A stretch of 64,000 bases of DNA from Agrostemma githago (GCA_958450325.1 OY288243.1:42015378-42079377); one strand, 5' to 3'; shown: positions 10,680 to 23,631, counted from the first letter of the stretch. Made by a program: numbers and translations. Notes: a model not told the origin generated them from the sequence alone.

Positions 10680-12581
10680 ATTGAGAAACGAAATTATGTC
10701 ACTATTATTGTGGTTGTGTTCATCACTTGTCATTGGAATTGTTTCAATTGGTTATTTTGTTTCATTGGTAAGATTCATCTCGTTGAGGGTGAGACAGCAG
10801 TTCGGTATTATGGCAATAACTCCGTCTCTAGACCTCCGATTGGGACGTGTAATATGGCGTTGGAAAGCTAAGAAGAAGAGCTACAACTCTTTAGTTGAAG
10901 TCGTGAGATGATTCTGTCAATTAACTTTCGGAAAACGGAACATAATATCGTGGTAGTATGTTGAAAGTTTTTGAAGATTTATAAGTGAATGGTATTATCT
11001 TATTTTATTATCAATCTTCATCCCTGAGAATGAGGTATGGTATCTATGAGTTTAGTTCTTGTCTTCTTGTGATTCATGATGATAAAATAATTACGTTTGG
11101 TAGATGAGTATCATTTATCGTCATTGATTGGAAGATAAAATATCTGATAAGAGTAGGATTTTATGTTGTTTCTGAACATATGTTGAATGTGTTAGTCTCA
11201 ATATTTCGTGATGAATGATGAATTTGCACACATGTTTGTATTAGTATACAACTAAAAGGTGAAAGGTTTTCTGTGTTTATGGAGAATAGTATATGCCTAC
11301 GATCAAAATAATTAATGTGATTATTAGTGGAGTAATAATTAATTATTAATGATTTTTGTGCAAATTATGTTGTCTTGGAAGATGACCATGTGGAGATTAT
11401 ATGCTCTTATGAGTAATGAGTGCAATATTTGGATTTATTATATAGCCGTTATAAATTTATTATATAGCCGTTATAAATTTATTCCATGCACTTAATATAT
11501 ATTATATTGAATATTATTCATTAATCAATTTAAGAACATCATGTATGTTTTGCTTGAGAAAATTGAATATGTATAATATATGTTGGGATTATATATTAGT
11601 GTGATTTTTCGTATCCTTATTAATGTTTTGGAAAGGCACGTGGGTCAGTGGGTGTACTTGTCTTGTAAATTATTTTGGATACATTTGAAAGAAGAATTTA
11701 ACTTCACACTAGAGACGCATCAATGCTCACTTGAGTAAAATAAGCTATATGTGGGGTTAAATATTTTATTTTTAATGACATGCATAATCTTGATCAAGTA
11801 TGTATTAAATAATTGGATGAATTGTTTGATAAATTACTCTAAGAATAGATTATGGAATAGATAAATTGTCAGGCACAATTATTTGATATCTAAAAGTTGG
11901 GATGATTAATGAATGAATAATTTGTATATTTTGTTTGAACGATTATGTTTGTCACTATTTCGTTGTGTGACAACATGTGGGGGAAGTCATTCAAGTTATT
12001 TGATAAAATTATTCATGCATCAATTTTAGAGTTGATAACTTATAATTTGTGAAGAGTATGTATATATCTCTAATTGTGGGGGAAAGTGATGATCGATAGC
12101 ATGTTTTATACATGAATAATTGAACCAAATAACGTAAGAGTTTTAATTTGTTGACTAAGTCAATAAATAATGGTTGCGTAAGGTCTATTTATTTATGTTG
12201 TACATTTGGCTTACACCACACTATATGAGATCATGATGATTGATTTTATGTGAGTAAATGATATATATTTTAATTTGTGGATTTGCAAAAAGAAAATATA
12301 AGTGAAACAATCATCGAGATCGTTGTTCTCTAATATAAGAATGATGATGTATATATGGTGCAATATTGAGAATTGCAACATGTTGGATATTTATAAAGAT
12401 GTTGGATCATAAGGTGAGAATGTGAGATGCACAATTATCATGAGTAAGCTCTCATCTTTATAATAATTTTATTATAAGTCTATTGAGAAGACTGTTATAA
12501 TTTTATGTATTATGTATGCGTATTATTTTCCTCTTTTGACTTTACCGGGGTAATGCATGGTGATTGGGAGCTTAATATTTA

Positions 12582-12796
12582 ATCCCTCCATCCAAATTTA
12601 AACTTCATGGGGGAGTAGGCACAAAAAATAAGGGTGGAGTGTAGGGTTTGGTGGAAAATGAAAGTTGAGAGAAAATGTGGGGTCAGAAATGATATGAACC
12701 CAAAAGTCAACCAAAAGAGGAAATATTGTAAGTAGGAAGTTTAAAGATGGACAATCCAAAAAGGAAAGTAGGAAGATTAAAAATGGATAGAGGAAG
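12582..12796. mobile_element. Stowaway-like MITE
   Basis: About 215 bp with terminal inverted repeats, left ATCCCTCCATCCAAATTTAA and right (reverse complement) CTTCCTCTATCCATTTTTAA, flanked by TA on both sides (12580-12581 and 12797-12798). The CCTCC-TCC terminus and TA target site are those of Stowaway (Tc1/mariner-derived) MITEs. It encodes nothing and needs a transposase in trans. Confidence 0.75.
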
Positions 12797-12945
12797 TATT
12801 GTATTATTGTGGGGGCATCAATTGCTATGTAATGTTTAATGTTAATTTCAGCTTCATATTGCTAAATATGATGTGTAGTGAATTACACACATGTATTATG
12901 CAGATTTGAGGGAGTTGAAATCATCAAATATAATTTGGTGTATTT

Positions 12946-13281
12946 GATAGAGGTTGAGCATATAGCTCTTAATGGTCTTATAGCCCAAATTTGGGTGGTC
13001 CTTGTGAGATGGACTTGATGAGATCACCGTAATGATAGAGGTTGAGCATATACCTCTTAATGGTCTTATAGCCCAAATTTGGGTGGTCCTTGTGAGACGG
13101 ACTTGATGAAATCACCGTAATGATAGAGGTTGAGATATTTCTTTTAATGAATCTATATCCTATGTTTAGGTGATCCTATTGTGAAGGACTTGATGGATTC
13201 ACCGTACGTAGTATTGAGAGGTTGAGCGTTAGAGCTCTTAATGATTCTATAGCTCATAAGTGAGTGGGTTATGTGGGGATA
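12946..13281. repeat. 88-bp tandem repeat, about four units
   Basis: Units begin GATAGAGGTTGAGC at 12946, 13034 and 13122 (88-bp steps), with a diverged fourth at about 13214. The first two are nearly identical. The array is cut by element B at 13281 and the trace GTGGGGATA|TCC resumes at 24041. Confidence 0.8.
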
Positions 13282-15029
13282 TGTGGACATGACGTAGGTC
13301 CACCCCGACGCGGCCACGCACGGGTTTGGGCAGGCGAATGAATCTCGTGGTGAGATTGTTCTCGGGTTCGAAATTTAAGTCAAAATGGAGTCGCCACCGA
13401 ATTTTGTGGTTATTCGGAACCATACGAGCCCACTCTATGTCATCATGGGCTATACACAAAGTAAGCCCACTTCGATTTCAGAGTTCATTGGGCTCGTCCC
13501 TTTGCATTGCAATATCGATACCGTTTAAACCAGCTTTCGTATATAGAATGACTCTCGTGCGCCAAGGGTTTCGGACATCCGGAAACCAAAGGTTTTGAGT
13601 AAGGGGTGAGGGTACGTGTTGGGAAGCCCACTAAGGACACCCAACCCCGCCCGCACATGGCGGCCTCTACTAAGACACCGTTCGTGTTCGTGTACGCGCG
13701 CTAGTAAAATGATGAAATGATATGCAAACAGCGTTTTCGGGCTAAGCATGTGAGTTATTGGTTAACTACGTCATTTAATGCATCTTGATTCACGTCAAAG
13801 TGATTTAGCATGTGATGTTCATTTTAAGGCAATAAATGGCAAACATCAAGAATAGAAAACTCGTAAATAAATTACAAATTACACGGGCGGAATACAACCC
13901 GGAATTCACAATACAACAAGCAATAAAATAGAATAATTGAATTAAATAAGAAAAGCGATAAATAAATACACGACTCGACAAAGACCCGTATATAATAAAT
14001 ACTCACTAGATCGTGAATTAGCTAGACGGACCAACCTTAATTAATTACGCATTATATTGCATATTAATCAAAGGACGGAGGTTCGAGACCTAGGCGTGAT
14101 TCTAACCCGATCCCGAACCTCGATGTCTTGTCCCGACTTATCACCTCGAGAAATGAAGTCTAAATTAATTATGTGTCGGATACGACTAAAGAGTCGTCGA
14201 CACAAAAATTAATGGTGTGAGACCGTCGATCAAAGTCGTTTTGAGTGTCGTGATGTAGTGTTAGAAAAATGGGTTCACGTGATGGTCTTTACACGCGTTG
14301 ACTAAAAAGCCGTAAAGAAAAGACGAGTTTTAAAATATGGTCAAATGTCGCGAAGATCGCATATTAATGTAAGGACCGAGAAGGGTAGAAAGTCGGGAAA
14401 ACGGGAAAAATGGTCTCGGCCGGACAGGCCTGCCCGCGAGTCGCATGGCCGGTCGCGCGGCTCGCGTGTGGGCCTGGTCGGGCATTTTCTATTTGTCGAA
14501 AAAATCGTCAATTTTTATAATCACGTGCCAATGTGGGTTTATTTACTCAATTTATGTTTTTGCTAGATTAGGAATTTTGAATTAGTAGCGAAATTGCATC
14601 CCTCTACGTCACGACATCGAAACTAATCCTTCCGGATTATGTAATGTCGGTTTTCGTGTCAACGGGTTTCGTCCTAATTGAAATGGTATCGAATGCGTTC
14701 AACTACGACCGATTGCAATCACGTCACGCCCTTGAGAACATTGGGGCGGGGCTCCTCGAAAGGGCTCCACCTCCGTCGTTGCTCGTAAAGGGATTAGACG
14801 GACTTTAGGCGATCGTCGTAGTCAAACGTATTTGAAACCGAGTTTTGGTATTAATATATATATGTACGCGGTATTAATTGTTAATGACGAAATGTAAATA
14901 AATAAATAAATAAATAAATAATGTTAGTGGTTAGAGTACATAAATAAAATGTTAGGTGTTAGAGTACATAAATAAAATGTTAGTAGCAAAATTAAAATAA
15001 TGTTAGTAACGGAATTAAAATGTTAGTGC

Positions 15030-15040
15030 TAGTAGTAGTA

Positions 15041-15103
<63 letters not shown>

Positions 15104-15105
15104 TA
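15030..15105. repeat. (TAA)n microsatellite, short allele in LTR
   Basis: About 25 TAA/TAG units, beginning with three TAG units, then pure TAA. Confidence 0.95.
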
Positions 15106-15288
15106 CATAGTCAAAAGGAAAAGAGAAAGGAGAAAGAGATGTCGGGATTTGAATTACACCCTCAACCTACATGCTTAATGGCCTCGGAAACGAACTCGTA
15201 ATAGCGACGGGAGCGCGGGAGTGTCGAGATATGTAGGGTGAGTTATGGTGTGTGTCTTTGGCGAGTTTTGATCTCGGGATTTTGAATA

Positions 15289-15328
<40 letters not shown>

Positions 15329-15477
15329 CCGCCGGGTTAACGAGGGCAAATGGCTCGGTTTTTTGTATTGTTTTGCTTGGGGTTGTTTAGGTAGATTAGG
15401 CTTTTTAAGGCTTTTTGTTTCACCTTTTTAAGGCTTAATTATGCTGAAAAGTTCCCTAATGGTGAGGATTAAGGGTG

Positions 15478-15485
15478 TATTTATA
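15478..15485 (-). promoter_or_regulatory. TATA box of element B, left LTR
   Basis: Minus-strand TATAAATA followed by CACCC; the same box recurs at 23624-23631 in the right LTR and at 52257-52264 in element C. Confidence 0.5.
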
Positions 15486-16080
15486 GAGTGGGGGGAGTTG
15501 GGTGAGTTGAGCTAATTTAGGAATGGTTGACCATTTGATTTGATTATGCATTTTGAATTCTGATTTGGGCGCAATCTTCTAGAAGCTGAACTTGGCTGGT
15601 TTGTGTGACGGGTTCGTCCTTGACCGGGTTTTGACCCGGTCGCTAAAAGACGGGATTTATTTTTGGTGTCCGTTTTGGCCCAAATTAGTCTTATTTTGCT
15701 CGGAACGACCCACTGGGCCTGAATTTGAGGTCGGTTTTGAGAGATTTGTACTCCGCTAAATGCCCACGTCGGATACTATTGATTCCGAGTCCGTATTCGA
15801 GCGTATTAAGTCACGTTTACGTCCGATCATCATCGGGTGTTTGTCGGAAGCTGCTATAGACACTAGCAGGCAAAATGCGGGTGTCTACAGAGCCCCCATT
15901 CTGACTGAGGCTTGGACAAGGCGAAAGTCAGAGTAGCTACCAGGCCAATCAAGGATTACGACCTGGCAGCCTTCCGGTCGGGTCGTTTATAGTCCATTAG
16001 ACTCGCGTGAAGGGCTCGCCAGCCATAAGAAAAGGGATCATACCTGTCCTGATGACGATGGCTCCGTGGGGAGTCAGACT

Positions 16081-16298
16081 TGCCTTTGAAGTCCTAGGTG
16101 TACCCGTATGCCGACACATCAAATTTTGGATGTAGCATTCCAGGAGAAACATCGACTCACGTTGGGGAGTAAAGTAGTTGCACGGGATTTGCTTCTGAAG
16201 TCTTGGGTGTACCCGTATGCCGACACATCACATCTTGGATGTAGCATTCCAGGAGAAACACCGCCTTTGATGTTCCGTTGGGAAGCACTAGCTGGTAC
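16081..16298. repeat. Two-unit 109-bp tandem repeat in element B 3' region
   Basis: The phrase GTGTACCCGTATGCCGACAC occurs at 16098 and again at 16207; the units run on into each other. Element C has the same arrangement at 52991 and 53102. Tandem repeats in this position, between the coding region and the 3' LTR, are a known habit of Tat/Ogre elements and a seed for satellites. Confidence 0.75.
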
Positions 16299-16299
16299 C

Positions 16300-18511
16300 T
16301 GAAATGTTAGATACATTGGCAGAAATAGCAGGCATAGCAGATAGCAAGATAGCACATATGAAATGCAGTTAGCATCTATAGACTGACTTGCGCTGGGGAA
16401 AATGTTTTTTTTTGCTTCGTTTTGAAATCGAAGTCCTGAAAGCAACTCACGTGCTAGGAGGTAGGTTTTCAAAATTGAAAGGGGTAAAAAAGAAATTTGC
16501 AGTTTAAATAGACTGAAATTTGACCTTGTCGAAAAGGATTTTATCAAATGGCTAAGTTTTGCAAATTTCAAAGCAAGAATTTTGAAGAGAGAAACATATC
16601 GACAGACTCGACTCTGGACGTGACCGGACGAGTTGACAGACACGACCTGGCATCTCGAAGGGGTTGGACTGTGACTCGGTAGGGGGGTGGGCCACCTAAG
16701 ATGACAAGACTCTTAAGTTGCGCAATTTCGTAGCCTAGGCGAGTGGCAACACGGTCGAACATCGGAATGGGAAGGATGTGCTATAGGGTGGCTGCAGTAG
16801 TCTGTAATGAGACTGCTTCTGCAGGACTCAGCAGTGGCAATGTTGTAGTCTAGTGTTCTTTGAATTTTTGGTTTTGGGGTACATTCCCAAAGTGGGTGTC
16901 GCATCGAGTCCCTGACGGATTCTCGTCTTTGACTGAGCCGAGTACTAGGACACACTACAGAAAGGTGGCTAGATTTTAAAAATATTTGGATTATGTGAGT
17001 GGATGACGGTCTTCTGCCTAAGAGAAGCCCCCAAGACGACAAAGCTAACTGTTGAGAACATGACAGTGTCGTGATAGGAATGATGGTGCTTTCTGAATTT
17101 GTGTCAATATGGGTGGTTGTGCCCTTGTTGAAAGGCTGCCTACGTGTTTGGGGTTGGTAACTGGTTTGGATGTTTTTGGAAATGTGGAGCTAGGTCGCAA
17201 GTGGCTTTGATGTTTTGAAATCTGGAGCTCGATTTTGTGGAGCTAAGGCTTCGAGGGTAAGGTATTGCAATGTGGTAGGAAAGGGGGAAGTCGAGTAAAA
17301 ATGACTCGGACTTCGATCAGGGTAGGTTTGATAATGCGGGATCTGATTTCCATGTCTGGCCCTAATGGTTAGGGTGTATCCTATGGAGCTAGAATCCTCA
17401 AAATTCCGGGCTGTCTCTTAGCCTAGGTCTCGAGAAGGTCTTGAGGGTTGCAATGTGGGAAGGCTAAGTGTGGTGTTAGCTGACCAACTTGATTGTCTCT
17501 TCCCTATTGAACGGTATAGGCATTGATAATTTTTGAATTGACCGTACCCCGGTCAAGGGATTTTCACTTGAGTTGAACGTTGACCACGGTCATGGGTATT
17601 TGAATTTTTTTGTTTTTGTTTTTTTTTTTGGGTTGACCTCTTAGCCCCGGTCGTGGGATCCTTCATTTGAGTTGACCGTGCCCCGGTCAAGGGATTGACC
17701 GTATCTGGTCGAGGGATGTTGAGAGTTCTTTTTTGGTCATGGCCAGCTCTTTTGTTTCGGCCTTTTGCTTTTTTTCTTTGGACTTCTGTTTTTTGTCCAG
17801 TTTTTTTTTTTCACGGCTATCCCTCCCTTTGATGTTGTGGGTGGATAAGGGGGTGGGCCCATCGGTTGGATTAGGCTTGTGGGGCTAAACCTTTGTAAGG
17901 TGTAAGCCTAGTTGGTGAGTGCAACTCGCGGTGGAGTACTCTACGGTAAGCATGGTGATTTGGATCTCGGTATTGTCATCATAATTCCGAGCAGGCTTAG
18001 TGGGAGCATCGTCCCGAGTTGGGTATAGAGTCACGATGCTTCTTTTTTTGCTTCTGGTCAGACTAACGCCTAAGGTAGGGATTGATCAGTCTTATTGGAG
18101 GGGTGTTTATTGTGGGAAATGAGCTTGTCTTCCGTCTTGAACCCAAACTAGGAGACTACCTAGATTTGTCATAGGATTCGATACTAGTCCTACTAGGGGT
18201 AGTTTTGTGGCTTTCTATACCAGACATGGAATAGGTAAAGGAAAACATGGGTCTCAGTTCCTGCAGTCATTATAGATGTGCCTATAATAGTCTCGTGCAT
18301 GTGCTCACAGTGTATGATGGTGTTCATCATGTTCTCGGAAACACATAAGGAAGCATATAGGAGAGATTGAAAAAGTTGATTTTATTGAATTTTGGAAAGA
18401 GGACAGAACACAGTTGACTCTGACTCTGACATCAGAATTGAAAGAATAGAACATCCTAGACTCGGACTCAGACTCGGACTTAAATCAAATCTGGACTCTG
18501 GGATGAGGTTG
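16300..18511. other. Element B non-coding 3' interior
   Basis: No ORF with recognisable content. At 17100-17150 the text around GGCTGCCTACGTGTTTGGGG matches the position just downstream of the antisense ORF in element C (about 55480-55515), so the antisense ORF has been lost. 17541-17720 repeats TTGACCG...CCCCGGTCAAGGGATT four or five times in degenerate form. 18425-18482 is a GACTCGGACTCAGACTC microsatellite derived from the pol Ser-Glu repeat. Confidence 0.6.
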
Positions 18512-19393
18512 TCAGTAATCTTCGGCTTCTAAGGACTCAAGTGGATGTCCAGTATAGCTTTCGGTAGAAGCTTCACCCAAATCTTCATTATGTCGAAGAT
18601 CGTCTTCAATCCTAGTGCCCATTTCGGTAAGCACTGCAAAGTTTGAAATGCCGGCATACCTAAGATGGACGCGGTAGGAGGGTAGAAGGTTGTTGATGAA
18701 TGCCTCCACTAGTGTCTTCTCGCTGGGCTTGTCTACCAGCTTAACACTCTCAGCCCGCCAACGTTGAAGGTATTTGGTGAAACCTTCGGTTGGATCTTGG
18801 GCCATGACTTCTAAAGTCCGCATGGTAGTCTGAAGTTCAGTATTATCAGAATAGTTTTTAGCGAACTCGGTAGCCACATCTTCCCAAGTGGGGAATCTTT
18901 TTGTATTAAGCCTATAGAACCAGGCTTTTGGATATTTCCCGAGGGACGTGCCGAACAGATTGATGAACATGTCGGCTTTGACCCCCTTGATCGCCATAAA
19001 CGCCTTGAAAGCTCGGAGGTATAGTAATGGATCCTCCGTCCCTTCGAATATGGGTAACCCTTCTAGATTGAGGTCTATTGGTAGTTTCTCACTAATGGGT
19101 GTATAGTCTCGGGAGTTTTCAACTCGGATGTTGTTCTCTTGGGAGGCATGGAACTGTTGTTCGAGCTCACGCACCGTGCTGATCAGTTTGGCAAATGACC
19201 CAGTATTTACCGACCCGTAATTGGAGTCTTGTTCTTCCACGACAGTTAGACGAGCATCCAAGGCCTCTTGGTCGGCTCTTACGAACCCTAGTTGGGTTTC
19301 AAACATGGCCTGCTTACTAGCCACGGTTTCTAGCAAAGCCTTCAGTTCATTGATGGTGTTTTCCATCTCCCTATTCCCGGTTGTGGATGCCAT
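18512..19393 (-). CDS. gag: Gag of element B, C-terminally truncated but open
   Basis: About 293 codons. I take the ATG at 19393 (MASTTGNREMENTINELKAL) because it aligns with the element C start MATLNSLQ; the open frame extends 19 codons further upstream without a homologous start. Residues about 10-90 are a predicted coiled coil. The capsid-like gag domain follows (LPIFEGTEDPLLYLRAFKAF, KAWFYRL, EGFTKYLQRWRAESVKLVDKPSEKTLVEAF, EMGTRIEDDLRH). The zinc knuckle and everything after it are gone: the last residues (about GHPLESLEAEDY) come from the start of the pol region read in another frame. Gag forms the particle that holds the RNA. The frame has no internal stop, unlike gag of C, so B may still supply a structural protein. 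Confidence 0.8.
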   Translation of the reverse strand: MASTTGNREMENTINELKALLETVASKQAMFETQLGFVRADQEALDARLTVVEEQDSNYGSVNTGSFAKLISTVRELEQQFHASQENNIRVENSRDYTPISEKLPIDLNLEGLPIFEGTEDPLLYLRAFKAFMAIKGVKADMFINLFGTSLGKYPKAWFYRLNTKRFPTWEDVATEFAKNYSDNTELQTTMRTLEVMAQDPTEGFTKYLQRWRAESVKLVDKPSEKTLVEAFINNLLPSYRVHLRYAGISNFAVLTEMGTRIEDDLRHNEDLGEASTESYTGHPLESLEAEDY

Positions 19394-21256
19394 CCTCTGC
19401 GAGAATACCCACGTAATCAGAAATGTTGCTTCGGAACTTGAATACACCAAGGCATAGGAAATAGCGCGGGAGGAGAGACAACTCTGGTTTGACTCGGGTT
19501 AGACTCTCCTAAGACAAATATGTAGGGTACGATTCTCGGAGTGATTGTGATTAATCGCCCCGTCGGAGAATAGCCCCCAAGTGAGACCAAGGACTCTTGT
19601 AGGACTCAGATGGTGTGACATCTAAATGACTCGAAAGTGACACACGTGAGACACCACGTGTAGGACATGACCCTTAGAGAAACCGTGATTGATCGCTCTG
19701 CTGAAGAGTAGCCCCCGAGTGAGATTGTAGGTTTTGCTAAGACTCGAGTGTCGGACCAGTGACCCTTAGATGTAAGGACCACAAACCTTTTGTTATAGGG
19801 TTATGCCTTGTAAAAGGTTGACTCGGCCTCGAGGAAAGGCAGACGGGGTAAGGGAAGAAACTCGTGATGTAAGATCGGCCGAGTTTCGACGCTAGAGACC
19901 CTTGACTTGACTTGAATAAGGATAGACCCTGTGATTAGGGTAGACCCTAAAGTTAAAGGACTTGAATTGGGATGACTCGATTAACGGATTGAAAGACGGG
20001 CAAAATTCCCCTAGGAAAGGTCGTGGGGACCGTCCTGTCGGAGGGAAAGATCGCGTGTGACTTTCTAGTTAGGACTCGAGTGTTCAGACGAACCTTCCAT
20101 TTACGAGTGTATGACTCGTGTTGGTCGGTTATGCCTTTAGGAAAAGGCGGACTAGGATGGGGAAGAAACCCGTGATGTAGGATCGACGGAGTTTCGACGC
20201 TAAAGACCTTCGACGTATTACGAAAAGACCCGACACACGAATTACGGTAGGTCCTATAATAAGGAAGGTTTTTGAAAAATGATTGAATTTTGAAAATTGA
20301 GAGGACGGTCCTGAAATTGGGAGTGGGCCAATAGGACCGGGCATTTTGAAATGTTAGAATGGTTGCGAGTAATTTCGCGTTTTGAAAAATTGGGAGACGG
20401 TCTCGTCTTTTGGAATTGGCAGCATGCCGACAGGGCCGAGTTTTTTTTTTTTTTTTTTGATAAGTTGAATATTTGGAATTTTGAAAAATTGAATATCGAA
20501 AATAAATTTTCGAAAATTTGAAAATCGAAAATAAGATCCCGAAGATTTGGAAATCGAAAACGGCATCTCGGAGATTTGAAAATCGAGAATGGAATCTCGA
20601 AGACTTGAAAACCGAGGTGGAATTTTGAAGATTTGAAAATTGAAGTTGAATTTTGAAAATTCGAAAGTCAAAAGGGAATCGGAAACTCGAAATTTGAAAT
20701 GGGAAGCATGCCGGCTAAAAATAGGCTATTTTGAGTCAAATCGTAAGTCTAAATTTCGGCAGCATTCCGAGTTTTTGAAATTGGATAATTTGAAAAGACG
20801 GGTCCCGAAACGGACAGTATTTCGGGTTTTTCAAAATTTGGTATTTTGGAAAGATGCATTTTTTGAAATGACGGTTTTTTGAAAAATGACACGGAAACCA
20901 AGTAGCACGTAGTCAAACAAGCATTATAACGACGCTTATGTATGCTTTACGCTAAGTCTCGGTCGGTCAAAATAGGGTCTATACCAACAACGATGACTTT
21001 CTCGTGTGAAGGACGGACTCCCTAAGCCGAGTTGGTCATAGGACATGCCGCGAAACCGAGACGAGTTCCACCATCGATGTCTTTAGCGCACCCATGTAGG
21101 AATGCACCGTGGTATAGCGGGACGTCGGTCACAAGTAACCGGCCCGGGCAAAATTTGGGTTATGCATGAATCATTAAACTAATGCGCGCACACTAATATT
21201 CGAACGATTTCTCTTCGAGTCTCACCCTAGGAACCCCGATGACATGTGGTACATCA
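19394..21256 (-). other. Element B leader between PBS and gag
   Basis: Long untranslated leader with no ORF of note. It holds a poly-T run of about 19 near 20441-20459 and the 30-bp repeat annotated separately. Parts match the element C leader, for example the stretch before 21180 and 62880-63180. Confidence 0.7.
20480..20680. repeat. Degenerate 30-bp tandem repeat in leader
   Basis: About six or seven units built on GAAGATTTGAAAATCGA followed by a variable tail; neighbouring units start roughly 30 bp apart. Element C shows a shorter, more decayed version around 62540-62680. Confidence 0.65.
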
Positions 21257-21278
21257 GGTATCCCCAGCGAAGTCGCCA
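21257..21278 (-). promoter_or_regulatory. Primer binding site of element B
   Basis: Minus-strand site starting TGGCGACTTCGCTGGGGA, three bases inside the LTR edge. It fits the 3' end of a plant tRNA-Arg as reported for Ogre/Tat elements, with one change (CTT for CTC) relative to element C. Confidence 0.75.
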
Positions 21279-23026
21279 AATTGTGGACATGACGTAGGTC
21301 CACCCCGACGCGGCCACGCGCGGGTTTGGGCAGGCGAATGAATCTCGTGGTGAGATTGTTCTCGGGTTCGAAATTTAAGTCAAAATGGAGTCGCCACCGA
21401 ATTTTGTGGTTATTCGGAACCATACGAGCCCACTCTATGTCGTCATGGGCTATACACAAAGTAAGCCCACTTCGATTTCAGAGTTCATTGGGCTCGTCCA
21501 TTTGCATTGCAATATCGATACCGTTTAAACCGGCTTTCGTATATAGAATGACTCTCGTGCGCCAAGGGTTTCGGACATCCGGAAACCAAAGGTTCTGAGT
21601 AAGGGGTGAGGGTACGTGTTGGGAAGCCCACTAAGGACACCCAACCCCGCCCGCACATGGCGGCCTCTACTAAGACACCGTTCGTGTTCGTGTACGCGCG
21701 CTAGTAAAATTATGAAATGATATGCAAACAGCGTTTTCGGGCTAAGCATGTGAGTTATTGGTTAACTACGTCATTTAATGCATCTTGATTCACGTCAAAG
21801 TGATTTAGCATGTGATGTTCATTTAAGGCAATAAATGGCAAACATCAAGAATAGAAAACTCGTAAATAAATTACAAATTACACGGGCGGAATACAACCCG
21901 AAATTCACAATACAACAAGCAATAAAATAGATTAATTGAATTAAATAAGAAGAGCGATAAATAAATACACGACTCGACAAAGACCCGTATATAATAAATA
22001 CTCACTAGATCGTGAATTAGCTAGACGGACCAACCTTAATTAATTACGCATTATATTGCATATTAATCAAAGGACGGAGGTTCGAGACCTAGGCGTGATT
22101 CTAACCCGATCCCGAACCTCGATGTCTTGTCCCGACTTATCACCTCGAGAAATGAAGTCTAAATTAATTATGTGTCGGATACGACTAAAGAGTCGTCGAC
22201 ACAAAAATTAATGGTGTGAGACCGTCGATCAAAGTCGTTTTGAGTGTCGTGATGTAGTGTTAGAAAAATGGGTTCACGTGATGGTCTTTACACGCGTTGA
22301 CTAAAAAGCCGTAAAGAAAAGACGAGTTTTAAAATATGGTCAAATGTCGCGAAGATCGCATATTAATGTAAGGACCGAGAAGGGTAGAAAGTCGGGAAAA
22401 CGGGAAAAATGGTCTCGGCCGGACAGGCCTGCCCGCGAGTCGCATGGCCGGTCGCGCGGCTCGCGTGTGGGCCTGGTCGGGCATTTTCTATTTGTCGAAA
22501 AAATCGTCAATTTTTATAATCACGTGCCAATGTGGGTTTATTTACTCAATTTATGTTTTTGCTAGATTAGGAATTTTGAATTAGTAGCGAAATTGCATCC
22601 CTCTACGTCACGACATCGAAACTAATCCTTCCGGATTATGTAATGTCGGTTTTCGTGTCAACGGGTTTCGTCCTAATTGAAATGGTATCGAATGCGTTCA
22701 ACTACGACCGATTGCAATCACGTCACGCCCTTGAGAACATTGGGGCGGGGCTCCTCGAAAGGGCTCCACCTCCGTCGTTGCTCGTAAAGGGATTAGACGG
22801 ACTTTAGGCGATCGTCGTAGTCAAACGTATTTGAAACCGAGTTTTGGTATTAATATATATATGTACGCGGTATTAATTGTTAATGACGAAATGTAAATAA
22901 ATAAATAAATAAATAATGTTAGTGGTTAGAGTACATAAATAAAATGTTAGGTGTTAGAGTACATAAATAAAATGTTAGTAGCAAAATTAAAATAATGTTA
23001 GTAACGGAATTAAAATGTTAGTGCTA

Positions 23027-23263
<237 letters not shown>

Positions 23264-23623
23264 TACATAGTCAAAAGGAAAAGAGAAAGGAGAAAGAGAT
23301 GTCGGGATTTGAATTACACCCTCAACCTACATGCTTAATGGCCTCCGAAACGAACTCGTAATAGCGACGGGAGCGCGGGAGTGTCGAGATATGTAGGGTG
23401 AGTTATGGTGTGTGTCTTTGGCGAGTTTTGATCTCGGGATTTTGAATATGTATGTGTGTGTGTGTGTGTGTGTGCCGCCGGTTTAACGAGGGCAAATGGC
23501 TCGGTTTTTTGTATTGTTTTGCTTGGGGTTGTTTAGGTAGATTAGGCTTTTTAAGGCTTTTTGTTTCACCTTTTTAAGGCTTAATTATGCTGAAAAGTTC
23601 CCTAATGGTGAGGATTAAGGGTG

Positions 23624-23631
23624 TATTTATA
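23624..23631 (-). promoter_or_regulatory. TATA box of element B, right LTR (promoter copy)
   Basis: Minus-strand TATAAATA in the 5' LTR, the copy that would drive gag transcription. Confidence 0.5.

Larger units (their letters stand above)
10680..13281 (+). other. Non-coding interior (left part) of the 10214-24854 element
   Basis: AT-rich and without recognisable protein domains. The only short frame with character is ATG at about 10696 to 10911, a hydrophobic N-terminus followed by a basic tail; nothing supports its use. It contains a MITE (12582-12796), a two-copy repeat of about 23 bp around 11434-11480 (TATAGCCGTTATAAATTTAT) and an 88-bp tandem repeat at the right end. Confidence 0.6.
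13282..15889 (-). repeat. 3' LTR of element B
   Basis: 2608 bp. Contains a (TAAA)n run near 14893-14921, a (TAA)n run of about 75 bp at 15030-15105, a (TG)n run at 15292-15327, a TATA box at 15478-15485 and the inverted repeat GACCGGGTTTTGACCCGGTC at 15622-15641. Confidence 0.92.

Noticed and set aside
10696..10911. Small hydrophobic-basic ORF in the 10214-24854 element
   Set aside because: Near the expected length for chance in AT-rich DNA, no homology recognised, no neighbour to support it; mentioned only in the interior entry.
13247..13749. Recurrent frames of 60-90 codons on both strands, repeated at 21193-21749, 50356-50710 and 63179-63734
   Set aside because: They lie in the LTR ends of elements B and C, on both strands at once, and recur only because the LTR recurs; no domain or start context.
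14345..14566. 73-codon basic ORF, repeated at 22344-22565
   Set aside because: LTR sequence of element B with GC-rich low complexity; changes in the C LTR destroy it.
15292..15327. (TG)n run considered as a Z-DNA regulatory feature
   Set aside because: Length differs strongly between the two LTRs of one element, so it behaves as an ordinary unstable microsatellite.
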